Positions 25,505-32,892 of a stretch of 63,344 nt of DNA are shown here, in pieces. The DNA lies in IMG/VR virus record IMGVR_UViG_3300037200_000212, positions 1 through 63,344 of that record; one strand, given 5' to 3'. Positions within the stretch are counted from its first letter, which is position 1; each line of letters opens with the position of its first letter. The notes beneath the pieces are model-generated. The model saw only the letters and a list, made by a program, of their open reading frames with translations. It was not told where the DNA came from and did no database searches. Source of the DNA: a virus. The translations under genes and the position numbers were made by a program.

Positions 25505-26460
25505 AAGCCCATGCTTCCTTTCTTTTCAAAAAGGTCCTTATAGGTTTGAATCTCTTCAATCATTTCTTTTATTACTTGTTCCAGAGTTTTATCATATAAT
25601 TTTGATCTAATGACTACTTCACGAATATGAGCAGGTGAAAATTCCTTTGAACTTGATTTTGATATTAGTTCCAAACTTTCTACTGATGCAGTTCCTTTTG
25701 CAAAGAAATCTAATAACTTTGAACGTTGTTCACTTGTTGGATATCCTACTTCTATTTTATCATCAAAACGATTAGGCCTATTAGTGAGATTTCCCATAAA
25801 ACTAGCTGGATAATTAGTAGTGGCCAATATAAAGGTTGGAATCGTGAAGGTTTTTTCTTGATTATCCAAAAGGCTAAGAAGACTACTATCAGACTTAATA
25901 CGAGCTTGTTCAATTTCAACTCCTCCAATATCTTCGGCGACCAGAATGATCTTTTCAACTCCAATATATTCAAATGATTTAATAAAGTCTTTAACTTGAT
26001 ATGCTTCAAATTTATCCGTATGCCAAATTATAATAGCTGTTTTTCCATCTGAAGAATATTTGTTGGCTACTTTTGTAATGGCTGTTGATTTTCCGGTTCC
26101 GGCTGGACCGTAAAGAAGTGCAGCTCGTTTTGCAACTTCAAATCCCATTTCATAATACACTGGAATTTTATTAAAGAAACAATCAATTTTATCGGTAATA
26201 TGAGTAGTACTTGTAAAACTATCTAAGATTTTATCAGAAACAAAGGATGTTTCGAATAGTTTCAAACTACCGGTAGTTTTTTGAATGGCCCAAATACCTG
26301 GTTTTACTTTATAAGGCTCAATTTTATCATCATCTTCAATATATTCGAGTTGAAAGAAATTGCCTTTAGGAGTTAATGATGCGAAATCACTTTCACTTAT
26401 AATCTGACCGATCGTCAAATCGTCTACGTTAGTTATAGCTTTCACTTTAAAGTGACCCAT
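25501..26460 (-). CDS. AAA+ ATPase
   Basis: A 319-residue protein. The N-terminal ~100 residues are a beta-rich regulatory domain. The AAA+ core has Walker A GPAGTGKST (about 117), a Walker B-like ILVAEDIGG, sensor 1 ATTN and arginine-rich NRPNRFDD, as in BCS1/VCP-like single-ring ATPases. It may remodel a replication or protein complex. It is the last gene before a 78-bp gap with a TATAAT-like box, so it may head its own transcript. Confidence 0.9.
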   Translation of the reverse strand: MGHFKVKAITNVDDLTIGQIISESDFASLTPKGNFFQLEYIEDDDKIEPYKVKPGIWAIQKTTGSLKLFETSFVSDKILDSFTSTTHITDKIDCFFNKIPVYYEMGFEVAKRAALLYGPAGTGKSTAITKVANKYSSDGKTAIIIWHTDKFEAYQVKDFIKSFEYIGVEKIILVAEDIGGVEIEQARIKSDSSLLSLLDNQEKTFTIPTFILATTNYPASFMGNLTNRPNRFDDKIEVGYPTSEQRSKLLDFFAKGTASVESLELISKSSSKEFSPAHIREVVIRSKLYDKTLEQVIKEMIEEIQTYKDLFEKKGSMGF

Positions 26461-26538
26461 TTAATGCCTCATATTCTATAATTTTATTATATGCTAATTC
26501 TTCCGTTTATATTTGACATTTAGGTATTATTTCCCCAA
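26461..26538 (-). promoter_or_regulatory. Intergenic gap, possible promoter for the AAA+ operon
   Basis: One of few gaps in the minus block. On the minus strand it contains CATATAATAA about 30 nt before the AAA+ ATG and an SD-like GAGG. No good -35 box is visible at 17 bp. It lacks the GG-N10-GC core of the early promoters. Confidence 0.3.
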
Positions 26539-27660
26539 CTAATGAAAGGCAGTTTGTTCTGATTCCAAGTATTTCTCACTTATTAACTTTAACACTTTCC
26601 GACCGATAATGCTATTAGTTTCTTTTAATGATTTTACAACCACTCCTTCTCTTACTTTTTGAGCGGGGACTAATACGCTATCTCCAGAAGTCAAGGCTTT
26701 TGCAGTATAGATATTAAATGGGCCACGATATAATTCGGGAACGGTTTCAAATCCTCTGGCTTTTGCTAAATTAAGAAAGTATTCTGCATCCATATATTTA
26801 GCATCTATTCCATCTTGAAGCTTTAAATCAAATACTACTAATTTATGCTCGCCATTTGTGCATCCATATGAATAGTTCTTTTGAATTCCATCACCATAAA
26901 GCTCACCATACCAAATTTCACCAGGTTTGACTTTATCTTTAGCATTATATTTCTTTAAGACATTTCCATACACATTTTCGCCATACCATCCTTTATAACT
27001 ACGTCTTTGTTGCAATTGTACTCGATTTGACCCATAAACCCATTCAAACTCAGGAACAAGCTTTAGAAACTTTAAAAGTTTTCTCCATGGATTATTAGCA
27101 ACATATGGAACAAGTCCAAATCTTATATTACTTCCATGAATTTTTTCAGTTATACTTACTTCTTCTCCTTCTGCGAAAAGATCAGGGTACCATTTAAAAT
27201 TATCTATTCCACCGTATGTGTGAAAATATGGATTTTCTTTTGGTTTATCTCTTTTATTTGCACCAAGATTGGCTCCTTGATATCTTGCAGCTGGTGGTTC
27301 ATATTTTGTTATATTTAAAAATGTTGAACAATCAGTTTCAAGTTCAGTTCCAAATAAAATGCCGCCAACGTGTTTAGTATCTATCAAAAGACCTTGGGAA
27401 TAAGCTCCTCTAATTCTTATTTGTTTGATTCTTCCTTTATTGAGTTTAATCTTACTATCCGGACCGCTGAATAATTTGGTCTCAAGATCCATAGGTAAAA
27501 TACTATCGATTGGCACATAAATGCACATATTTCCTGCAACATATTGTCCTTTTCCTACTACTACATTAAATCCATAAACAACTGCAATTTCAAGCCGATC
27601 TGCATTTGGATGTGGTAATATTTCTTTAATAGTTGTAAGAGGGACTTTATACTCTGACAC
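26539..27660 (-). CDS. RNA ligase, Rnl5/DRB0094-like, GTG start
   Basis: A 373-residue protein. An N-terminal OB-like domain (about 1-130) is followed by the nucleotidyltransferase core: motif I TEKIHGSN with Lys173 as the likely adenylated residue, then WVYGSNR, IWYGELYGDG (motif III), REGVVVKSL (motif IV) and KVLKLISEKY (motif V). An N-terminal OB plus ligase core is typical of the Deinococcus Rnl5 group, which seals 3'-OH/5'-phosphate RNA nicks. With the PNK-like kinase and metallophosphatase elsewhere in the genome it could form an RNA repair set. Confidence 0.93.
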   Translation of the reverse strand: MSEYKVPLTTIKEILPHPNADRLEIAVVYGFNVVVGKGQYVAGNMCIYVPIDSILPMDLETKLFSGPDSKIKLNKGRIKQIRIRGAYSQGLLIDTKHVGGILFGTELETDCSTFLNITKYEPPAARYQGANLGANKRDKPKENPYFHTYGGIDNFKWYPDLFAEGEEVSITEKIHGSNIRFGLVPYVANNPWRKLLKFLKLVPEFEWVYGSNRVQLQQRRSYKGWYGENVYGNVLKKYNAKDKVKPGEIWYGELYGDGIQKNYSYGCTNGEHKLVVFDLKLQDGIDAKYMDAEYFLNLAKARGFETVPELYRGPFNIYTAKALTSGDSVLVPAQKVREGVVVKSLKETNSIIGRKVLKLISEKYLESEQTAFH

Positions 27661-28369
27661 GCAATAATCTCCTAATTTTCCAAATTCTATATTTAATAGA
27701 ACGTTTTAAATCTTGAAAGAACCATATGGGATGTTTGATAGTACTGGTAATTTTATATAATTTCCAGTCAATGAATCTAATTATGGAATCTTTAATATCA
27801 GTTAAGGTCATTTTTTCTTTCTCATCTTCAGGATGAAATATTTCTTTTAGATCAATGACCATTCCTTTTATGTTTTCTTGTTTATTATCAATAGTATTTT
27901 TTAAAGCCTTTTTACCATCATATCTTTCATATTCGACTTGTTTTACTTCATGAACAATTCCATCAACGCATCTTGATAAATAACTTTCTAAATAACAATC
28001 ATCACATCTAACAGTTATCCATCCATCTGCTCTAATACTACCTTTTTTTCCACATAATTCGCAAGTAATACTAGATTTATGTTCAGCTTCAGATATAAGC
28101 CAATCCATTTCATCTGTTTGAGAATGCATGTAAAATCGCAATGTTCCATATTTTTCTTTAACTTGTGATGCACAACAATATTGTCTGCTTTCTTCTGGAA
28201 GCTTTAATATTTCAGCTTCTAATTCTCTTGAAAGATCTTTAAGTAATAAAGCCCAGCCGTCTCCAATTTCAAAACCCCAGCACATTGCGGTAGATCTCTT
28301 ATCTGCATATCTTTGTCTGTAAAGATTAGGAAAACTTTTAACTAATTCTTCGTCCATTTCTTTATTCAT
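27647..28369 (-). CDS. Conserved phage protein with CxxC zinc site
   Basis: A 240-residue protein. The N-terminal half has the pattern GDGWALLLKDL, QVKEKYGTLRFYMH and AEHKSSITCELCGKKG..CDDCY. This is a family seen widely in phages and bacteria but without known function. The C-terminal ~90 residues are Lys-rich helices and may be lineage-specific. It overlaps the RNA ligase by 14 nt and the glycosylase by 4. Confidence 0.82.
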   Translation of the reverse strand: MNKEMDEELVKSFPNLYRQRYADKRSTAMCWGFEIGDGWALLLKDLSRELEAEILKLPEESRQYCCASQVKEKYGTLRFYMHSQTDEMDWLISEAEHKSSITCELCGKKGSIRADGWITVRCDDCYLESYLSRCVDGIVHEVKQVEYERYDGKKALKNTIDNKQENIKGMVIDLKEIFHPEDEKEKMTLTDIKDSIIRFIDWKLYKITSTIKHPIWFFQDLKRSIKYRIWKIRRLLRVRV

Positions 28370-28959
28370 ATTTTCCAGTCTATAGGATCAAATCCATTTA
28401 ATGTTAATAATTTATTAATGCTACTAAAATGTTTGCAACCAAAAAAGGGATTGGAGGTATTAATAGGCGATGGATGGCCAGCATGTATTACATAATGACT
28501 ATTTTCACTAATTAAATCAAATTTCTCTTGAGCTTTTTCTCCCCAAAGTGCAAATATTACTTTTTCTCTTTGATCATTAACTTGTTTAATAATTGTATCC
28601 GTATATCCTTCCCATCCTTTATTAAAATGAGCCTTAGGATCACCTTTTAAAGTAGTTAAAACCACATTTAAAAGTAACACTCCCTGTTTTGCCCATGAAG
28701 TAAGATCTCCATTAGTATTTTCAATGCCAAGATCATCTTTTAATTCTTTAAAGATATTTTTAAGACTGGGAGGTAATTGTATATTTTCATTAACAGAAAA
28801 AGCCAAGCCATTTGCTTGATTTTCTCCATGATAAGGACTTTGACCAACTATTACGACTTTTACTTTTTCAAGAGGGGTAATTTCTAATGCTTTGAACATT
28901 AAATCTTTTGAAGGGCATAAATCTGGGTTATTAGGATTAATATCTACACTAAAATTCAT
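28366..28959 (-). CDS. ung: Family 1 uracil-DNA glycosylase homologue with Ser at the catalytic Asp
   Basis: A 197-residue protein clearly of the UNG family: KVVIVGQSPYHG, NGLAFSV, PPSLKNIFKEL, LTSWAKQGVLLLNVVLT, then HAGHPSP and FFGCKHF. The canonical water-activating motif is GQDPYH; here it is GQSPYH, with Ser41 (codon AGT at 28839-28837). The distal HPSP loop is intact. Asp-to-other changes at this site strongly reduce catalysis in well-studied UNGs, so the protein may bind uracil DNA without excising it, or use altered chemistry. Four-base overlaps tie it into the operon upstream of the polymerase genes' 3' end. Confidence 0.93.
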   Translation of the reverse strand: MNFSVDINPNNPDLCPSKDLMFKALEITPLEKVKVVIVGQSPYHGENQANGLAFSVNENIQLPPSLKNIFKELKDDLGIENTNGDLTSWAKQGVLLLNVVLTTLKGDPKAHFNKGWEGYTDTIIKQVNDQREKVIFALWGEKAQEKFDLISENSHYVIHAGHPSPINTSNPFFGCKHFSSINKLLTLNGFDPIDWKI

Positions 28960-29150
28960 ATTTTATTCTTACTTAAATGAGTTTCTCTAACCCATTTTTC
29001 ATACAAAGGCCATTCTGTTCTTATTAAATATTCAAATTCCGGTCCATCGTAATCTTCTGCAAATGATAGATATAATCTTTTATCTAAAATTCTAGCCTCT
29101 ATATTGTGAAAGAAGTCATTATTTATATATACAGTATAGTTAAATTTCAT
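28956..29150 (-). CDS. Small hypothetical protein
   Basis: A 64-residue mixed alpha/beta protein (NYTVYINNDFFHNIEARIL) between the polymerase C-terminal gene and ung, with 4-nt overlaps on both sides. No recognised motif. Confidence 0.78.
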   Translation of the reverse strand: MKFNYTVYINNDFFHNIEARILDKRLYLSFAEDYDGPEFEYLIRTEWPLYEKWVRETHLSKNKI

Positions 29151-29827
29151 CTCAATTCCTGTAATAATTCTTGAACTTTCTTATTTTTTAATGAAAAATT
29201 GGTAAATGTTCCTTTAGGAATGATATTATCAAAAGTTTTAGACGCTGTAAAGACTTTTTTCAATAAAGTAGGAATATCATGATCATTATTATACTTTTCT
29301 ACTAGTTTTAAATTTTGATTAATATCAAAATAAACCCAAACACGGTCTCCTTCTTTATATTCGGTACCTGCTATGGCATCTTTAACTTTCGTCTCATTTG
29401 TTCTTTCACTTGAGAAAGTCTTTTCGGATATAGTTTTCTTTGATGACCATCGTTTTATATCTTTTACGTATAAAGCTTCTTTTATATACTTTACGTATAT
29501 TTCTTCATAATTGTACTTTTCTTTTAATATGGCATCTATAATTTCATATTTGAATTCTTTTAATGATATTTCAGTTTTTTGGTCTTTTAAAGAAGAACCT
29601 TTATAAGTAACTTTTCCATCTTCTTTTTGCAAAATGTAATTTTTAGCTTTTAATATTATGACTTTATTATAGTAACCATCGTCTGCCCACTTCATAAGTT
29701 GGGGACTAATATCGTTTATCTCTGTAACTAATAGTTTACGTTCTTCTAAAGAAAATAGAGTGCCATCTGATTTAGAAAAGCTAATAGAATCTGTATCAGC
29801 ATTAACTATCTTAAAGTTATGATTCAT
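29147..29827 (-). CDS. Family B DNA polymerase, C-terminal part (motif C and thumb)
   Basis: A 226-residue protein that begins almost directly with motif C: FKIVNADTDSISF. This carries the second pair of catalytic aspartates of the palm. The remainder resembles the thumb of family B polymerases (GSSLKDQKTE, a long helical region). It must work with the N-terminal part at 30149-31687. The ATG at 29827 overlaps the stop of the intervening gene (ATGA), so it is translated by coupling; an upstream TTG is a weaker start. Confidence 0.92.
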   Translation of the reverse strand: MNHNFKIVNADTDSISFSKSDGTLFSLEERKLLVTEINDISPQLMKWADDGYYNKVIILKAKNYILQKEDGKVTYKGSSLKDQKTEISLKEFKYEIIDAILKEKYNYEEIYVKYIKEALYVKDIKRWSSKKTISEKTFSSERTNETKVKDAIAGTEYKEGDRVWVYFDINQNLKLVEKYNNDHDIPTLLKKVFTASKTFDNIIPKGTFTNFSLKNKKVQELLQELR

Positions 29828-30165
29828 TGTAATTTCGCATATTTTAAGCAAAATTCATTGTGCATAATTTCTGCTTTTTTGTCACATTCGTATGGGTCAT
29901 CTTTTTTCTTTTTTTTAATTCCATCACCATCAATTTCACTAAAGTCCAATATATTTCCAGTGTTATCAAGTTTGAATACATATGTTTCATAATGTCTATC
30001 TAATCCAATTTCAGACATTTCTTTGGAACTATCATTATCGTACATTGCACCTACGGTAGAAATTCTATATTCTCCAATATCAGTGCATAATCTAAATCTA
30101 CAACGACCAACTGCGCAAAAATGTCCAGGAAGTCCTTTATATTTCCATTTAGAACGTGGAATCAT
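29824..30165 (-). CDS. Conserved phage protein inserted between polymerase halves
   Basis: A 113-residue protein with the pattern GLPGHFCAVGRCRFRLCTDI, RISTVGAMY and EIGLDRHYETYVFKL. This family (GHF..C.F..T...STVG...IG..R.YETMVF) is common in phages, without known function. It is no homing endonuclease, so the split is not explained by an obvious mobile gene. It overlaps both polymerase parts by 4 and 17 nt. Confidence 0.85.
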   Translation of the reverse strand: MIPRSKWKYKGLPGHFCAVGRCRFRLCTDIGEYRISTVGAMYDNDSSKEMSEIGLDRHYETYVFKLDNTGNILDFSEIDGDGIKKKKKDDPYECDKKAEIMHNEFCLKYAKLQ

Positions 30166-31687
30166 TTTCTTCCTCTTCTTTCATATATTGCTTATAAAAG
30201 GTCATATCTTTATCAGAAGCCCATATTAAAGAAGATTCTATCATATCTCTAGTCTCTTTAGTAATCTTATTTGCAATGGTGCTATTATTAAAATTAAGAC
30301 CAGGAGTATTCATAAGACCATATGCTGAGTTAATAACTATTTTACCAGCTTGTTCACGTGCAAGATAGTATGGGTCTTTGGTTTTTTCGTATTGTTCTTT
30401 AAGATCAAATCGTTCATAGGTAAAATGATGAACCATTTTATAGAAATTAGCTTCTGGATCTTTAATTGGGTCATAAAGCTTAAATCTTAAGACTTGTGAT
30501 GGATATGCGGACTTCAAATCGATTTTAATGACATTTGAATAGATTCCAGGAATTCCAAAGCTAATACCTCCCTTTACTTTTTCTAATGCAGAAGCTTTTG
30601 GAATACTATGACCAAATTGAATATAACTTCTTAAAAGGAATGAATTTAGTTGCGAACCAGTGGCCGATTCTGTTAATGCTTGAAAAGACTTGGGAATACT
30701 ATTTGCAAGATAGAATTGAGCGGGAACCATTAAATCAAATAGAGCTAATGCATCATCAGAGTCATCTTTGCAGTATTCTTTGATTTTTTCCCATTCTATT
30801 GGATCTTTATAATTGAAACGTATTTTAGAAGCATCATAGAACACCCTATTAGCCTTTTCTAGCCCTTCTTGCTTGATAATCTGTTTGAGACCATAGCTTA
30901 TATACTTTTTAGTCGCCATGTCATGATTAATGCTTAAAAACATGGTATCTACAATCTCTCGGCCATAAATATGAGATTTAAAGTAATGAATATCTCTTGA
31001 ACCATCTACTCGTTTCTTCGATTCTTTATGTTTAACAGTCATTATAGATTCATTTCGGCCAAGTTTTAAATCAACAAAATACTTATCTGCAATGAATTTT
31101 ATATAATGAAGATCAAATCCATTAATATTGTGCCCTATTAAAATAGAAGGGTCCATTTTACAAACCCATTTGCACCAATTTGATAACATATCAGCTTCAT
31201 CTGCATAATCATCATATGCAAAAAGTTTTTTAGTAATAATTCCATTTTTTCTAAAAGTATTAGATATTAAAAGAATTTTTGCATTTTGATCATGAAATAA
31301 ACCAATGGTTTCAATGTCAAAACTTAATATTGAAATGTCTTTTGGTTTTAATCCTTTGTAATAAGTTAGACCTTTTAAAACCATTGAGGACTCTTTATTA
31401 TCATAAATTACGAATATATCCTTTTGGATATAATGGTTTTTAAATGCGTATAGATCTCTTTTATTAGTGAATTGCTTTCCCCATTTGTAATGAGATTCAC
31501 CTTTTAATCTTTTAAAACCACCAAGATCTTCATTACAAACAAGCCAGAATCTATTAGGAATTTCTTTACTAATGACTTCTCCGTTTTCATCTTGGATAAA
31601 AAGTTCCATACAATCATTATTTGATTCGAGACTAACTATTCGTTCTGTTGGATTTTTACCAAATATTAAAGAATTATCTATTTGCAT
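30149..31687 (-). CDS. Family B DNA polymerase, N-terminal part (exonuclease, motifs A and B)
   Basis: A 512-residue protein. Proofreading exonuclease: LSFDIETIG (Exo I), LIGHNINGFDLHYIK (Exo II), YCKDDSDDALALF (Exo III). Polymerase: motif A IKIDLKSAYPSQV and motif B GKIVINSAYGLMN. The chain stops about 50 residues after motif B, after the palm/fingers helix, with an acidic tail. Motif C is missing and is supplied by the gene at 29147-29827. Together the two make a replicative polymerase of about 740 residues. Confidence 0.94.
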   Translation of the reverse strand: MQIDNSLIFGKNPTERIVSLESNNDCMELFIQDENGEVISKEIPNRFWLVCNEDLGGFKRLKGESHYKWGKQFTNKRDLYAFKNHYIQKDIFVIYDNKESSMVLKGLTYYKGLKPKDISILSFDIETIGLFHDQNAKILLISNTFRKNGIITKKLFAYDDYADEADMLSNWCKWVCKMDPSILIGHNINGFDLHYIKFIADKYFVDLKLGRNESIMTVKHKESKKRVDGSRDIHYFKSHIYGREIVDTMFLSINHDMATKKYISYGLKQIIKQEGLEKANRVFYDASKIRFNYKDPIEWEKIKEYCKDDSDDALALFDLMVPAQFYLANSIPKSFQALTESATGSQLNSFLLRSYIQFGHSIPKASALEKVKGGISFGIPGIYSNVIKIDLKSAYPSQVLRFKLYDPIKDPEANFYKMVHHFTYERFDLKEQYEKTKDPYYLAREQAGKIVINSAYGLMNTPGLNFNNSTIANKITKETRDMIESSLIWASDKDMTFYKQYMKEEEENDSTF

Positions 31688-32129
31688 ATTTGACCAAGGC
31701 TTTTATTTGATCTTCATTTAATAAACGAAATAATTCGGGAATATCTGGATGCAATTCATCTTCCAAATCAATAACTTCTTCTGATTCCAATGATTGTTTA
31801 TAAAGTTCGTATTCAGCTTTTAAAAACTCGTAATTATAATATTTTAAAGGTTTGGCCCAAGAATTTATAAATAGAAGACAAATAGCCATTGGTAAATAAC
31901 CATCTGATGCTTCATAATCTTTATTATAAGTATTTAGCGTCACTTTACAAAATTGAAAATTTAATTGTTTTTTGAAATCAATGTTAAATCCGCAAGGGTT
32001 TTGATCCACGAATTTTGATAATAATATAAAAGCGCTAGAGGCATTAGTAGAATATTTCTTTCTACTAAGATTTAAATATTTTGCAATTAATTTATCGACG
32101 AATGGTCCTGGTTTGATTTCATTCTTCAT
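31674..32129 (-). CDS. Hypothetical helical protein
   Basis: A 151-residue protein, mostly helical (GPFVDKLIAKYLNLSRKKYS, LPMAICLLFINSW), with an acidic segment EEVIDLEDELHPD near the C-terminus. It is directly upstream of the polymerase gene (14-nt overlap), so a polymerase accessory role is possible. No family recognised. Confidence 0.78.
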   Translation of the reverse strand: MKNEIKPGPFVDKLIAKYLNLSRKKYSTNASSAFILLSKFVDQNPCGFNIDFKKQLNFQFCKVTLNTYNKDYEASDGYLPMAICLLFINSWAKPLKYYNYEFLKAEYELYKQSLESEEVIDLEDELHPDIPELFRLLNEDQIKALVKYANR

Positions 32130-32316
32130 CTTTAAAATCCGTTTTGATATGATCTATTGCATGACCAAACTTTTCCATGAGTATTTTAAAAGATGCTAAA
32201 AGAAAATCGCGATGTTCTTTTCCTAATTGTTTTTCAATAGAATCATATTGAACACCAATTTCATTATGGATATATTTAAATAAATGATCTAAAGAATCAT
32301 TAATATTTTTTTCCAT
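32119..32316 (-). CDS. Small helical protein
   Basis: A 65-residue helical protein (NINDSLDHLFKYIHNEIG). The ATG at 32316 is chosen over a TTG three codons earlier. It overlaps both neighbours. Function unknown. Confidence 0.7.
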   Translation of the reverse strand: MEKNINDSLDHLFKYIHNEIGVQYDSIEKQLGKEHRDFLLASFKILMEKFGHAIDHIKTDFKDEE

Positions 32317-32581
32317 ATAGGTCAAAAAGTCCTTTCAATTCTTCTGGATCTAAACATTCAACAATTATAGCATAATCTTCTAATAATTCGCTATGATCAA
32401 ATTGAATTAATGCATAAACTCCTTGAATTCTTTCATAAATAGGAATATTTTTGTAAGATTCTTTTGACAATAGGACATAAATGTGGTCGCTTTGATATGA
32501 CACTTCTAAATAATCGGGGACTTCATGTTCAATGAGAGAACATTCGATAAGAGTTAATAAAGAATTAATTTCAGGAGTCAA
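32300..32581 (-). CDS. Small protein with obligate TTG start
   Basis: A 93-residue protein without any internal Met, so translation must begin at TTG 32581, which overlaps the stop of the gene before it (TTGA). It is acidic and mixed alpha/beta (DYLEVSYQSDHIYVLL; DYAIIVECLDPEEL). Function unknown. Confidence 0.75.
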   Translation of the reverse strand: MTPEINSLLTLIECSLIEHEVPDYLEVSYQSDHIYVLLSKESYKNIPIYERIQGVYALIQFDHSELLEDYAIIVECLDPEELKGLFDLYGKKY

Positions 32582-32892
32582 TTTATATCCTCTTTTTTTG
32601 GATCTGGCATAGATTGTAATATTTCTTCTAATACATTTGTTTCTTGTTTTACTGAAATATGTACAACATGTGATTTTCTAACGGCACTATTGATTTCGTT
32701 AATAGAATGACCTAAATATAAATAATCATTGTCAATATCTAATAATATTCCTTCGTAAAGAATTGGCATGGATTCAACTTGATTTCCTTGATCATCTTGA
32801 AATCCAACATTGGCATTCAAAGAAGTGGTTATGGTAACTAATTGACCACCAAATGCTAATAGAAATGTGCTAAGTATCTCTTCTTTTACCAT
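32578..32892 (-). CDS. Sm/SH3-like small protein
   Basis: A 104-residue protein with a beta-barrel-like core: GGQLVTITTSLNANVGF, ILYEGILLDIDNDYLYLG and KSHVVHISV, reminiscent of an Lsm-type domain. The C-terminal tail is acidic. It overlaps the primase-helicase gene by 7 nt. A nucleic-acid role is plausible but not shown. Confidence 0.75.
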   Translation of the reverse strand: MVKEEILSTFLLAFGGQLVTITTSLNANVGFQDDQGNQVESMPILYEGILLDIDNDYLYLGHSINEINSAVRKSHVVHISVKQETNVLEEILQSMPDPKKEDIN

